A stretch of DNA of 64,000 nt from Nioella aestuarii (GCF_050896395.1 NZ_JBPBBA010000003.1:62001-126000), one strand, 5' to 3'. Positions 35,970 to 45,127 are shown, counted from the first letter of the stretch. Made by a program: numbers and translations. Notes: generated by a model not told the origin, from the letters alone.

Positions 35970-36994
35970 GCGTCGGGTGCCTCCTCCGCACCCTTTTTTT
36001 CACGCAGGCGCTTTGCGTCGATCTTGCCGCGCAAGGCGCGCAGCACATCTGTCACGCCTATCTGGGCCACACCGGACATGGTCATGACGGGACCGGCAGC
36101 AGCCTCCAGCGCGGCTTTCTTTTCGGCCAGTTCATCCTCATCCAGCGCGTCGATCTTGTTCAGGACCGTGATGCGCGGCTTGTCGGCCAGACCGGCACCA
36201 TATTGTTCGACCTCATGGATGATGGTCTGGTAGTCTTCTACCACATCCTCAGACGTGCCATCGACCAGATGCAGCAGCACCGCGCAGCGTTCGACATGGC
36301 CGAGGAAGAGGTCGCCAAGCCCCCTGCCCTCATGCGCGCCTTCAATAAGGCCGGGAATGTCGGCAACGACAAATTCCACCCCATCCACACCCACAACACC
36401 CAAATTGGGGTGGAGCGTTGTAAAGGGATAGTCAGCAATCTTGGGCCGCGCGTTCGAGGTCGCGGCGAGAAATGTGGATTTTCCTGCATTTGGCAGGCCA
36501 AGCAGACCTACGTCAGCGATCAGCTTGAGCCGCAGCCAAATGGTGCGTTCAATCGCTGGCTGGCCGGAATTTGCCCGACGCGGCGCTTGGTTGGTAGAGC
36601 TTTTGAAATGCAGGTTGCCGAAACCGCCATTTCCGCCACGGGCCAGAACCACGCGCTGACCCAGTTCGGTCAGATCTGCGATGACTGTTTCCTCGTCTTC
36701 TTCCAGCACCTCGGTACCAACGGGAACGCGCAGAACGATGTCATCGCCATCCTTGCCGGTGCGTTGATTGCCCATCCCCGGCTGACCGTTCTTGGCGAAG
36801 AAATGCTGTTGGTAGCGAAAGTCGATGAGCGTGTTCAGCCCGTCGACGGTTTCCACAACCACATCGCCGCCCCGGCCGCCATCACCGCCATCCGGGCCGC
36901 CATATTCGATAAACTTTTCGCGCCGGAAGGATACGCAGCCGTTACCACCCGCTCCGGAGCGGATGTAAACCTTGGCTAGATCGAGGAATTTCAT
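35957..36994 (-). CDS. obgE: Ribosome-assembly GTPase Obg
   Basis: 345 residues. The N-terminal Obg glycine-rich fold spans about 1-158 (GGNGCVSFRREKF, GGDGGRGGDVV), followed by the GTPase domain with G1 GLPNAGKST, G3 DIPG, G4 NKID. It acts in 50S maturation and growth or stress control. It sits in the classic rplU-rpmA-(GNAT)-obgE-proB-proA neighbourhood. The C-terminal tail is short and charged. Confidence 0.97.
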   Translation of the reverse strand: MKFLDLAKVYIRSGAGGNGCVSFRREKFIEYGGPDGGDGGRGGDVVVETVDGLNTLIDFRYQQHFFAKNGQPGMGNQRTGKDGDDIVLRVPVGTEVLEEDEETVIADLTELGQRVVLARGGNGGFGNLHFKSSTNQAPRRANSGQPAIERTIWLRLKLIADVGLLGLPNAGKSTFLAATSNARPKIADYPFTTLHPNLGVVGVDGVEFVVADIPGLIEGAHEGRGLGDLFLGHVERCAVLLHLVDGTSEDVVEDYQTIIHEVEQYGAGLADKPRITVLNKIDALDEDELAEKKAALEAAAGPVMTMSGVAQIGVTDVLRALRGKIDAKRLREKKGAEEAPDAWQP

Positions 36995-37050
36995 GTGTAA
37001 GGTTCCCCGCGGGGTCGTCCCGCATGGTCAGAGGGATTAGAGGGAACCGG

Positions 37051-37070
37051 GCCGGGGCTCAAGCCCCGGC
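37051..37070 (-). terminator. GC hairpin after the GNAT gene
   Basis: Perfect 8-bp stem GCCGGGGC/GCCCCGGC (37051-37058 with 37063-37070), loop TCAA. No U-tract follows, so it may pause or process rather than terminate the transcript between the GNAT gene and obgE. Confidence 0.4.
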
Positions 37071-37080
37071 GCGCGCGCCC

Positions 37081-37620
37081 TCAGCTTAGTTTGCGCAAAT
37101 AGGTCCAGGTTGGCACCTTGGCGCCGCGGGCCACTGAAAACGCCTCGGCATCACCCAGATAGGCGAATTTGGCGTTGGTCAGCACGCGTGCCGATCCCGG
37201 ATTGTCCTGAAACACGCTGGCAAAGATCGTGTCATTCATCAGCGGGTTGGCTGCTACCAACGCCTTTACAGCCTCAGACGCCAGCCCGGTGTTCCACATC
37301 ACAGGTGCGACCCAATAGCTGATTTCAGACTGGTTGCGGTCCATCTGCTGAAGGGAAATCACCCCCATCAGTTCGGACCCGCCCTGTTCCGTGGCATCCA
37401 TAGCCCAGACATGTTCGCGCCGATCCTCGCGCTGTGCCTTGGCGACAAGCGCTTCGGCCGCGCCTGGTGGCAGCGGATGCGGGATAGAGGTGGTCTGTTC
37501 AGCGACACGACGATCGGACGCATACATATTCAGCAGCCCGGCATCCGAGGTGCGCAAGGGCCGCAGCACGAAGCGCGGGGTATCGACGGCGGTCTGTTGA
37601 ACGATCGTCTCCTGTTTCAT
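37081..37620 (-). CDS. GNAT-family N-acetyltransferase (RimJ/RimL-like)
   Basis: 179 residues from the ATG at 37620, which has AGGAGG seven bases upstream; the frame extends to 37680 without a better site. Acetyltransf_3-type features: PRFVLRPLRTSDAGLLNMYASD near the start, LMGVISLQQMDRNQSEISYWV mid-protein (seen as the SEISYWVAP strand), NPGSARVLTNAKFAY near the acetyl-CoA site. Relatives modify ribosomal protein N termini or small amines; the target is unknown. Its position between rpmA and obgE hints at a ribosomal link. Confidence 0.82.
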   Translation of the reverse strand: MKQETIVQQTAVDTPRFVLRPLRTSDAGLLNMYASDRRVAEQTTSIPHPLPPGAAEALVAKAQREDRREHVWAMDATEQGGSELMGVISLQQMDRNQSEISYWVAPVMWNTGLASEAVKALVAANPLMNDTIFASVFQDNPGSARVLTNAKFAYLGDAEAFSVARGAKVPTWTYLRKLS

Positions 37621-37719
37621 TCTGTTCCTCCTCAGAACAGTGGTCTTTCCGGGGTCTCGCCCGCCACCTGCCCTTTTCACTTGGGGCCTCTGGCGGGGCT
37701 CCTCAAGGCCACTGCCCCG

Positions 37720-37760
37720 AAAAGTGAAAGGGGACCGGCCTTGATGCCGATCCCCCTTTT
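37720..37760 (-). terminator. Terminator of rplU-rpmA
   Basis: A 10-bp stem (37730-37739 with 37746-37755) contains one position that is C/A on the plus strand but G-U on the minus strand, so the fold favours the leftward RNA. The minus-strand trailer is U-rich (complement of 37719-37729). Confidence 0.75.
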
Positions 37761-37780
37761 ATCTTGCAAAAGGTCCGGCG

Positions 37781-38050
37781 TTACTCGGCGGCTTCCGCCT
37801 CCGGCATCACGGAAATGAAGGTGCGGCCCTTCAGTCCCTTGTGGAACTTCACGGCGCCGTCGACGGTTGCAAAGATGGTGTGATCCTTGCCCATGCCGAC
37901 ACCTTCGCCCGGCCACCATTTGGTGCCACGCTGGCGCGCGATGATGTTGCCCGGGATGACGGCTTCGCCACCGAACTTCTTGATGCCAAGACGGCGACCG
38001 GCAGAGTCGCGGCCGTTACGGGAGCTACCGCCTGCTTTTTTATGTGCCAT
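37781..38050 (-). CDS. rpmA: Large ribosomal subunit protein bL27
   Basis: 89 residues. The start MAHKKAGGSSRNGRDSAGRRLGIK is classic for L27, and the internal FGGEAVIPGNIIARQRGTKW core follows (given in part). L27 lines the peptidyl-transferase centre with its N terminus. The four-base spacer logic and 12-bp gap to rplU show cotranscription. The gene ends near a terminator at 37720-37760. Confidence 0.98.
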   Translation of the reverse strand: MAHKKAGGSSRNGRDSAGRRLGIKKFGGEAVIPGNIIARQRGTKWWPGEGVGMGKDHTIFATVDGAVKFHKGLKGRTFISVMPEAEAAE

Positions 38051-38062
38051 GGGTGTCTCTCC

Positions 38063-38713
38063 TTATTCTGCGATTTTGGCTTGAGCCTGAGCGACCCAGC
38101 CTTCGCGTTCGATGCGGCCCTTGAACGAAAGCTTTTCGTCCATGGCTGCGATATCGTCAGCAGTCCACGCGGCGATCTGAGCGAAGGAGGTCACGCCTGC
38201 TTCGTGCAGTTTCTTTTCCAGCGCGGGGCCGACACCGGACAGTGCCTTCAGGTCGTCAGCGCCGGCAGCTTCTGCTGCGGGGGCGGCTTCGGCCTTGGCG
38301 GCTTTCTTGGCGGGCTTGGCGGCGGGGGCTGCTTCGGCTGCGGTCGAGACCGAGCCTGCGCCCACGGCTGCTTTCACACCGGTTGCATCCGCGCCAGAGG
38401 CGAGAATGTCGGTGATCCGCACGAGGGTCAGCTTCTGACGGTGGCCCTTGGTCCGCTTCGAACTGTGCTTACGGCGACGCTTGACGAAGTGGATGAGCTT
38501 TTCGCCCTTGATCTGGTCGATGACAGTGGCCTGAACGGCAGCACCGGCAACAGTCGGCGCACCCAGAACGGTGCTATCGCCACCGAGCATGAGAACGTCG
38601 TTGAATTGGATGGTTTCGCCAGCATCGGCAGCCAGTTTCTCGACGCGCAGAACGTCACCGGACTGAACCTTGTACTGCTTGCCACCGGTCTTGAGGACCG
38701 CAAACATAGGCAT
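38063..38713 (-). CDS. rplU: Large ribosomal subunit protein bL21 with C-terminal helix-hairpin-helix extension
   Basis: 216 residues, about twice the usual 103. Residues 1-103 are ordinary L21 (MFAVLKTGGKQYKV, KRRRKHSSKRTKGHRQ, TLVRITDI). An Ala/Lys/Glu-rich linker (about 104-152) follows, then a compact domain near 153-216 that looks like a helix-hairpin-helix (LKALSGVGPALEKKL) with a second part AAWTADDIAAMDEKL. A similar module occurs in other proteins of Rhodobacterales. The role of the extra domain on the ribosome is unknown. Confidence 0.95.
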   Translation of the reverse strand: MPMFAVLKTGGKQYKVQSGDVLRVEKLAADAGETIQFNDVLMLGGDSTVLGAPTVAGAAVQATVIDQIKGEKLIHFVKRRRKHSSKRTKGHRQKLTLVRITDILASGADATGVKAAVGAGSVSTAAEAAPAAKPAKKAAKAEAAPAAEAAGADDLKALSGVGPALEKKLHEAGVTSFAQIAAWTADDIAAMDEKLSFKGRIEREGWVAQAQAKIAE

Positions 38714-39117
38714 CTTCCTTTTTCTCCCGCGCCCTGTGGCCCCCTACTCGGGTGTTGGTGCGACCGGTGTCGCGCCTCGGACAGCGTGCCCCGCTTTGGG
38801 ACATCGGTTGTAAATAGCAAGCGCCGCCCGAGTCGTCATGGGCGGCGAATGAAGCCCGCTGATGCCCTAGCCCGCCGGTGAAGTCAAGCGACAAAGGCCG
38901 ATATTGCCTGACATCAGCCGACGTTTTTCCCCGTGTCGGCACACGCTGCAACTGTGGGCCCTTGCCCATAACACGCTTCGTCGACTGGTGTCGCGTTATC
39001 CTACCTGAAACGCCACGTCGACGGCTATCATCATAGGCCTTGCCACATAGCCCCAGGCCCGTTGGTCAATGCGGCGGCGGGGAACATTCTATTAGGGTAG
39101 TCCGGCCCGGCAAAGGC
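38714..39117. other. 404-bp intergenic region upstream of rplU
   Basis: I see no gene. On the minus strand it should hold the rplU promoter and leader. A perfect 8-bp hairpin CGCCGCCC/GGGCGGCG (38822-38829 with 38840-38847) lies about 110 bp before rplU, without a strong U-tract. TTGACT (38887-38882 on the minus strand) could be a -35 box, but no matching -10 hexamer is at the right distance. The part nearest 39117 shows nothing I can assign. Confidence 0.35.
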
Positions 39118-39957
39118 TTAGGTGGGCTCCCCTGTCATGAAGATCGCTGCGGCGTTGCCAAGACGGTAGCTCATCTCGGAAAAAACAGCTTCATAGCCTG
39201 CGAAGATCGTAGAGTTATAAAGCTGCCCCGCATCGGATTCAGAGAAGGCGATATAGGCTTCAAGCTCCTCATCCGACAGTTCCGCATAGGCCATCAGCTG
39301 GAAGGAATAGAGCCACAGGATCGTGTCTTCCCGGATTTCTGGCTCGGATTGCCAAACCTGGGTCAGGATCATGTCCTCCGGGATGGGACGTTCATAAGCG
39401 CCGCCATCGGACATGCCACGCAGGAACGAGAAATTGGCGTTCAAAGCGCCCATCACGTTGAAATCCACGAAGTCATTCACTTCAGTAAAGCGTTCGAGCA
39501 AGTCCAGCCGGGGATCGGCATCGGCAAGATACTGAAAGTAGACTTCGTTCGCGGCGTCTTCCACCGCCTGATCCGTGATCGCTTCCCACGCGGTCAGTTC
39601 GCCCTCTACAATCCGCTCGCCAAGCTCGGACGAGAAGAAGGCCAGGATCTCCTCAGCGCGTTCTTCTGTCAGCCGATCCTCTGGAAAACCCTCGTAAAAC
39701 GCCGCCCGCAAACTGTCATGCGCATAAAGCCCGTCCACGATGTGTCCCCAAGCCGCGCCACCGCGCCCGGGAAACAGGTCTTCTTCCAAGCCGCGCCCGT
39801 CGCGTGTGCCCGCCTGCACCATGATCCCGATGCTTTGCTCAAGGCCGATTGCATCCAGCATCGCCAGCGTATCCTCGCGCAGCGCGACAGAGGTTTGGGC
39901 AAGCAGTGGCCCGGCCCCGATGACGAGAGAGACAGACAAACAAATCGCACGCAGCAT
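39118..39957 (-). CDS. DUF2059 secreted protein
   Basis: 279 residues from the ATG at 39957, preceded by AAAGGA seven bases upstream; an earlier in-frame ATG at 39996 has no such site. A Sec signal ends near GPLLA-QTSVA (about residue 20). The mature protein is helical and acidic, with LTEERAEEILAFFSSELGERI and a C-terminal LSDEELEAYIAFSESDAGQLYN-type block (seen as ELEAYIAFSES), the DUF2059 pattern. Function unknown; likely periplasmic. Confidence 0.75.
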   Translation of the reverse strand: MLRAICLSVSLVIGAGPLLAQTSVALREDTLAMLDAIGLEQSIGIMVQAGTRDGRGLEEDLFPGRGGAAWGHIVDGLYAHDSLRAAFYEGFPEDRLTEERAEEILAFFSSELGERIVEGELTAWEAITDQAVEDAANEVYFQYLADADPRLDLLERFTEVNDFVDFNVMGALNANFSFLRGMSDGGAYERPIPEDMILTQVWQSEPEIREDTILWLYSFQLMAYAELSDEELEAYIAFSESDAGQLYNSTIFAGYEAVFSEMSYRLGNAAAIFMTGEPT

Positions 39958-40136
39958 GAGCGGTCCTTTCGATGGAAACCTGCAATGGCTCTGCATCAGA
40001 CAATGGGGGGCCGTGTTGGGGATTTCCAGCCATCGTCAGGACAAATCCGCTTGATCGGCGGGAAACCGTCACTTCCCCCCTTGCACGCCCGGAAAGGACC
40101 GTCTAAATCCCCGCCTCACGACCCCTGATAAAGCGC

Positions 40137-40226
40137 GGAGAGGTGCCGGAGTGGTCGAACGGGGCGGTCTCGAAAACCGTTGTGGGTGCAAGCCCACCCA
40201 GGGTTCGAATCCCTGTCTCTCCGCCA
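40137..40226 (+). tRNA. tRNA-Ser(CGA)
   Basis: 90 nt with encoded CCA. The acceptor GGAGAGG pairs with TCTCTCC (one G-U). The anticodon stem (40164-40168 with 40176-40180) closes a 7-nt loop with anticodon CGA at 40171-40173. A long variable arm of type GTGGGTGCAAGCCCAC marks a class II tRNA, and GGGTTCGAATCCC forms the T arm. It reads UCG. The rest of 40227-40484 holds no gene I can support. Confidence 0.97.
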
Positions 40227-40484
40227 TATCTTTTCTCCATGCATCGTGATCCTGCCGATACTTTGAGTGGTCCTGTGCGATGTGGCACAAAGCACTTCAG
40301 CAGAGTCCGGACTCATCGCTAATCTTTACCAAGGTGCGCCAGACAATCGACCCAATGGTTGATCGGCCTGATGCGCTGCCAAAAACAGCCCGATGCCCGG
40401 ATTTGTGCATCACAGAAGTGGATTGCCCTGCGTCAAAGCATGGCTTTATCCCTGCCGGGTCAGCCTAAGACGACAAGCCGCGTG

Positions 40485-41183
40485 TCAGACCTTGAAGGCT
40501 TTTGCCAGCTCTTCACGTGACAGCTCTGCCTTCGCCTTTTGATAGGAAACGGCACCTCGGTCGATGACGTAGAACTGGTCTGCCATCTCGTAGGCGAAAT
40601 CGAAATACTGCTCGACCAACACAATCGCCATGTTTCCCTGATCCCGGAGAAATTGGATCACGGTGCCGATCTGTTGGATGATATTGGGCTGGATTCCCTC
40701 GGTCGGCTCGTCAAGCAGAAGGAGGCGCGGGTTGGTGACCAGTGCCCGACCGATCGCAAGCTGCTGTTGCTGCCCGCCCGAAAGGTCACCCCCTCGGCGG
40801 TTCTTCATTTCCTTGAGAACGGGGAACAGTTCGAAGATCTGGTCAGGTATCATCCGCTTTCCGCGCGGAAGACAGGCCAACCCGGTTTCCAGGTTTTCCT
40901 GAACGGTCAGAAGCGGAAAGATCATCCGTCCCTGCGGGACATATCCGACACCACGATTGGCCATCGCGTGCGGGGGAAGTATCGGCAGGCTTTCTCCGTC
41001 CAGGGTCAAAGACCCGCCAGAACGTGGATGGGTGCCGGAAATTGCCTTGAGAAGGCTGGTTTTCCCGACACCATTGGTGCCCATTACGCATGTCACCTGG
41101 CCGATGCTGGCCTCCATCGAGATCCCGTAGAGAATCTGGCTGCCGGAATAATGTAGGGTCAGGTCAGTGGTGCTCAGCATCAT
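40485..41183 (-). CDS. urtE: Urea ABC transporter ATP-binding protein UrtE
   Basis: 232 residues, LivF-type ABC ATPase. Walker A is GTNGVGKTSLL, the signature LSGGQQQQLAIGRAL and Walker B LLLLDEPTEGIQPN, the last being a typical UrtE/LivF phrase. It is the last gene of urtABCDE and starts immediately after urtD, with no gap. Together with UrtD it drives high-affinity urea uptake. Confidence 0.95.
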   Translation of the reverse strand: MMLSTTDLTLHYSGSQILYGISMEASIGQVTCVMGTNGVGKTSLLKAISGTHPRSGGSLTLDGESLPILPPHAMANRGVGYVPQGRMIFPLLTVQENLETGLACLPRGKRMIPDQIFELFPVLKEMKNRRGGDLSGGQQQQLAIGRALVTNPRLLLLDEPTEGIQPNIIQQIGTVIQFLRDQGNMAIVLVEQYFDFAYEMADQFYVIDRGAVSYQKAKAELSREELAKAFKV

Positions 41184-41924
41184 TCAGCGTCCCAGGTAAA
41201 CGTCGATGACCTGCTGGTTCGAGGTCACGTGATCAAGGCTGCCTTCGGCCAGAACGGAGCCTTCGTGCAGAACCGTCACTTTGCAATTCAGCTTGCGGAC
41301 AAAATCCATGTCGTGTTCCACAACGACGACAGCACGGGTGCGGGCGGCTTCCTTCAGCAGCTCGGTCGTGTGATCCCGTTCCGGCCCTGTCATGCCTGCC
41401 GCCGGTTCGTCGACCAGCAGAAGTCGCGGCTCCTGGGCCAGCAACATTCCGATTTCCAGCCATTGCTTTTGCCCGTGGCTTAGAATGCCGGCAAGGGTGC
41501 CCAGATGATCAGACAGCCCGATTTCCCCGGCCAGCTGCCGCACCCTGTCATGATCCGCCTCAGAGGGCTTGAACAGCAGGACCTTGAACGGTCCCCGGTC
41601 CTTCTTCAACGCAACCATCAGGTTGTCGGCGACGGTCTGATCCTCGAACACGGTCGGGCGCTGGAACTTTCTTCCGATCCCTTCCCGAGCGATCTGCGCC
41701 TCGCTGAGGCCGAGCAGGGAAATCCCCTTGTCGCCCCAGAGCACCCTGCCCTCATCTGGCTTGGTCTTGCCGGTCACGATGTCCATGAAGGTGGTTTTTC
41801 CGGCCCCGTTCGGCCCGATCACCGCGCGCAGCTCAGGTTCACCGATCTGAAACGCCAGATTGTTGATGGCGCGGAAGCCGTCAAACGTGACGGAAACGCC
41901 GGAAACTTCCAGAAGCGTGCTCAT
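41184..41924 (-). CDS. urtD: Urea ABC transporter ATP-binding protein UrtD
   Basis: 246 residues, LivG-type. Walker A GPNGAGKTTFMD, GRKFQRPTVFEDQTV downstream, the signature ILSHGQKQWLEIGMLL (SHGQK in place of SGGQ, characteristic of UrtD) and Walker B LLLVDEPAAGM. It overlaps urtC by four bases. Confidence 0.95.
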   Translation of the reverse strand: MSTLLEVSGVSVTFDGFRAINNLAFQIGEPELRAVIGPNGAGKTTFMDIVTGKTKPDEGRVLWGDKGISLLGLSEAQIAREGIGRKFQRPTVFEDQTVADNLMVALKKDRGPFKVLLFKPSEADHDRVRQLAGEIGLSDHLGTLAGILSHGQKQWLEIGMLLAQEPRLLLVDEPAAGMTGPERDHTTELLKEAARTRAVVVVEHDMDFVRKLNCKVTVLHEGSVLAEGSLDHVTSNQQVIDVYLGR

Positions 41925-43099
41925 TTCGCGGTCTCCTCAGGGCGTTTTCGAATGATGAAGTCGACCAGACCACCCAAACCCTTGGGTGCAAAAAGGGTGA
42001 CAAGGACAAAGCCCAGACCAAGAAGAACGGTCCACCAGTCGACCCAATGGATTGTGTAGAACCCAAGGTTCACATCCGGCGCCCGCCCACCTGTAAACCA
42101 GGTTGACAGAAGCGACACGACCGCAGCGCCGATCACCGCGCCATAGAGCCTTCCGCGGCCGCCGATTGCCACCCAAACCGCAAGGTAGATCGACGCAATC
42201 GGGGCCAGCTCGTCAGGGTTGATGATCCCGGCCTGCGGGTAGTAGAGCGCACCGGCTATTCCGGCGATGATCGCCGTGACGGTGAACACGAAGAGCTTGT
42301 AGCCCTCGACCGAATAGCCAAGGAACCGCACGCGTGCCTCATCGTCCCGAATGCCCCGGATCACGCTGCCGAACTTGCCCGACATCACCCAGGCAGCGAA
42401 GACATAGGCCACCGCCAGCGCCAGCACGGAGGCCCAGAGAAACCAGATCGAGATGATGCTTTGCGGTACGTCCTCCGCCCCGGGAATGTTCTGCAAGCCT
42501 GACAAACCGTTGTTGCCGCGAAGACCGGTGTCGTTCTGAAAGAGGTAGAGCGACAAGGCCAGGGTCATGGCTTGCGTCAGGATCGACAGGTAAACGCCGG
42601 TGACACGGCTGCGGAAGGCCAGCCAGCCAAAGACCAGCGCCAGAAGCCCCGGCACCAGCACAACCAGCGCAAGCTGAGCAACCAGGCTATCCGCGAAGGC
42701 CCACATCCAGGGCAAACTGTCGCCGCCCACCACGCCGAAAATCTGCACTGCAATGGCGTCGGCAAGCTCGGTCGGTGTCGGCGGCAGCTGCCCCTGAGAC
42801 AGCGAGGCGGCGATCACGTCCTCCGTCCGCGCGTACATCAGCCACATTCCGATCATGTAGCCGCCGAGCGCGAAGAAGGCGAAATGACCAAGGCTCAGGA
42901 TACCGCAATAGCCCCAGACCATATCCATGGCGAGCGCGATGAGGCACAGGCAGATTGTCATTCCCAGGGTTTTGACCAGAGAGGTGGAGATCACCCCCAT
43001 CCCATAGCCTTCGGCCAGCAATGAGACGCCAAGTGCGAAGCTGGCAAGCACGGCAAGCATGATCGGCACAGAGCGGTTTTGGCTGAACAGATCTTTCAT
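41921..43099 (-). CDS. urtC: Urea ABC transporter permease UrtC
   Basis: 392 residues, LivM-type permease with about ten helices. Typical UrtC phrases are DMVWGYCGILSLGHFAFFALGGY (in outline, GYCGILSLGHFAFF), FKSRVTGVYLSILTQAMTLAL-like loop and NGLSGLQNIPG. The region between residues 88 and 130 is a small inserted loop before PWMWAFADS. It starts three bases after urtB. Confidence 0.95.
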   Translation of the reverse strand: MKDLFSQNRSVPIMLAVLASFALGVSLLAEGYGMGVISTSLVKTLGMTICLCLIALAMDMVWGYCGILSLGHFAFFALGGYMIGMWLMYARTEDVIAASLSQGQLPPTPTELADAIAVQIFGVVGGDSLPWMWAFADSLVAQLALVVLVPGLLALVFGWLAFRSRVTGVYLSILTQAMTLALSLYLFQNDTGLRGNNGLSGLQNIPGAEDVPQSIISIWFLWASVLALAVAYVFAAWVMSGKFGSVIRGIRDDEARVRFLGYSVEGYKLFVFTVTAIIAGIAGALYYPQAGIINPDELAPIASIYLAVWVAIGGRGRLYGAVIGAAVVSLLSTWFTGGRAPDVNLGFYTIHWVDWWTVLLGLGFVLVTLFAPKGLGGLVDFIIRKRPEETAK

Positions 43100-43102
43100 G
43101 GC

Positions 43103-45061
43103 TCAAGCCTCTGCTGCGCGGCCCTTTAGGGCGACGATGCCCTTGGGGCGGAACTGGATGAAGAGGATGACGAAGAGGATCATATAGGTCTGCGCCGCAA
43201 GGGTGTTCGACGGGTTCAGCCACTCGATCCCCTTTTGCAGGAAGCCGATCAGTGACGCGCCTGCAAGCGTGCCGAAGATGTTTCCAACGCCCCCCACGAC
43301 CACGGTCATGAAGCTCTGCACGATATAGTTGGCTCCCAGTTCGGGCGTGACCTGCGCGAACAGGCCAATCGCGACGCCAGCAATGCCCGCGATGCCCGAG
43401 CCAAGCCCAAAGGTCAGCATGTTGATCCGGTCGGGGTTGATCCCCATCGAAGATGCCATCGAGGGGTTCTGCGTGACCGCGCGCACTTCCAGCCCCAGGC
43501 GTGTTTTATTCAGGATCAGCCACAGCAGACAGAAGAACAGAACGCCAAGCCCGAAGATCGCAATGCGGATATAGCTGATCGCAACCACGTCGTTGAACAC
43601 AAGCGATCCGGCAAGCCAGTCCGGTGCCGTAAAGGGCCGCGCCTGCGCGCCGAAGATCTGCCGCACGATCTGTTGCAGGGCAATGGATATGCCGAAGGTC
43701 GCAAGCAGCGTTTCCAGCGGCCGGGAATAAAGCCAGCGGATCACCAGCCGTTCCATGGCCACGCCTGCGCCGAAGGTAATAACAAATGCCAGAGGCAGGG
43801 CCACGACGATGGACATCGTGTAATCGGGGATGAACGTTTGCACGACATAGCCTGTATAGGCGCCCATCATGATGAATTCGCCATGCGCCATGTTGATGAC
43901 GCCCATCACCCCAAAGGTGATCGCCAGCCCGATGGCCGCAAGAAAATAGATCGAGGCAAGTGAGATCCCGTCAAGCGACAGGTCCACCAGCTCCAGCATA
44001 CCTACCCTTGTGTTAATCGCCGCAACGGTTTCTTCGGCGGCGGTGGTCACGGCAGCAGAGGATTCGCGGTAAAGGTCATAGAACACATGGGCCGCCAGCA
44101 GCTCTTCCCGCTCCGCTTCGCTTGGCGATGCTGGCGCAAGGCCAGCCTCAACGAGGCTATCATAGGCAGCGGCGCGCGCGGTCTCTGTATTCAGCGTGTG
44201 CACGGGGTAGCCTGCGACCATGCCGTCCTCGATATTAGCGATCAAGGCGTCGCGGCGGTCTACTGCGGTCACGTAGGCGGGCGCAAGATCGGCCTCGACA
44301 AGCATGTCATAGGCTTCATCTGTCGGCAGCGCCTCGGTTCCGGGTGTCAGAACACGGGCGATGTTGCCGCTTTCTGGCAGGGTTTCGGCCACTTGCCGGC
44401 GGGTGGTCAACAGCGGGTTGAGCGCCGCCCGTGCCTCGACCCTCAGATCACCGGCGAGGCTTTGGATGGCAGCCACCCGCTCGGCTTCGTCCTCCGCAAA
44501 AGCGATAATCATGCGGGTTTGCAGCCACTCGGCCGAAGCGCGCAGGTCCGGGTCGGTTTCCTGTTCCAGCATCCGGGCGATAAGGGGCAATTGATCGGCA
44601 TCGGGGGAACGGTCGATGGCGTCCAGTGCCGTAGCGCGGGTCGCCGGATCGGGCGACAGCAATTGAAACTGAACGAGAGCTGCACCAATCACTGTCTGCA
44701 CGCCCCTGTTGGGCCGCAGCTGCGTGACCTCTCGACTGCCTGCGGTTCCGATGGCTTCCCCGGTATCTATGTCCAGCAAGACAAAGGGATCGGCATCTTC
44801 GTCTTCGACAAATACGAACACCCCGTCGCTGTCACGCATATACAGTTCGCGCGCCTGCCAACGTTGCAAAAATTCTGGAACCCCATTTGCATCGCTGTCT
44901 GTCAGGGCATCGAGCACCTCTTGTACCGTTCGGCGCGAGGCGTTTTCGACGAGGTCATGATGAGCTTGAAGAACTGGCTGTAGGCCGGTGGCATCCTGGG
45001 CTGACAGGGGCGCGGATGAAAGGAAGACTGCCGTTAAGGCGGCCAGGAAAAGCCTGGTCAT
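43103..45061 (-). CDS. urtB: Urea ABC transporter permease UrtB with long N-terminal domain
   Basis: 652 residues. A signal peptide (cleavage near LSAQ) leads to an about 330-residue helical periplasmic domain of HEAT-like character (repeated short helices such as DPDLRASAEWLQTRM). LivH-type permease helices follow from about residue 360 (DGISLASIYFLAAIGLAITFGVMGVINMAHGEF in outline; GVMGVINMAHGEF seen). LivH proteins lack this extension; long N-terminal parts are known in proteobacterial UrtB. Its start lies 90 bp from urtA with a hairpin between. Confidence 0.93.
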   Translation of the reverse strand: MTRLFLAALTAVFLSSAPLSAQDATGLQPVLQAHHDLVENASRRTVQEVLDALTDSDANGVPEFLQRWQARELYMRDSDGVFVFVEDEDADPFVLLDIDTGEAIGTAGSREVTQLRPNRGVQTVIGAALVQFQLLSPDPATRATALDAIDRSPDADQLPLIARMLEQETDPDLRASAEWLQTRMIIAFAEDEAERVAAIQSLAGDLRVEARAALNPLLTTRRQVAETLPESGNIARVLTPGTEALPTDEAYDMLVEADLAPAYVTAVDRRDALIANIEDGMVAGYPVHTLNTETARAAAYDSLVEAGLAPASPSEAEREELLAAHVFYDLYRESSAAVTTAAEETVAAINTRVGMLELVDLSLDGISLASIYFLAAIGLAITFGVMGVINMAHGEFIMMGAYTGYVVQTFIPDYTMSIVVALPLAFVITFGAGVAMERLVIRWLYSRPLETLLATFGISIALQQIVRQIFGAQARPFTAPDWLAGSLVFNDVVAISYIRIAIFGLGVLFFCLLWLILNKTRLGLEVRAVTQNPSMASSMGINPDRINMLTFGLGSGIAGIAGVAIGLFAQVTPELGANYIVQSFMTVVVGGVGNIFGTLAGASLIGFLQKGIEWLNPSNTLAAQTYMILFVILFIQFRPKGIVALKGRAAEA

Positions 45062-45097
45062 GTCGTGAACGATCCAGATTGGTGCGGGAGAGACAGT

Positions 45098-45127
45098 GGT
45101 AGGGGCCGCATGGTCACAGCCCCCACC
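45098..45127 (-). other. Hairpin between urtA and urtB
   Basis: A 9-bp stem pairs 45098-45106 with 45119-45127. One position is A/C on the plus strand but U-G on the minus strand, so it is better formed in the leftward transcript. There is no U-tract, which suggests 3'-end protection of urtA mRNA rather than termination. Confidence 0.5.

Noticed and set aside
40280..40468. 62-codon plus-strand frame after tRNA-Ser
   Set aside because: Random-looking product, no upstream site; treated as non-coding.
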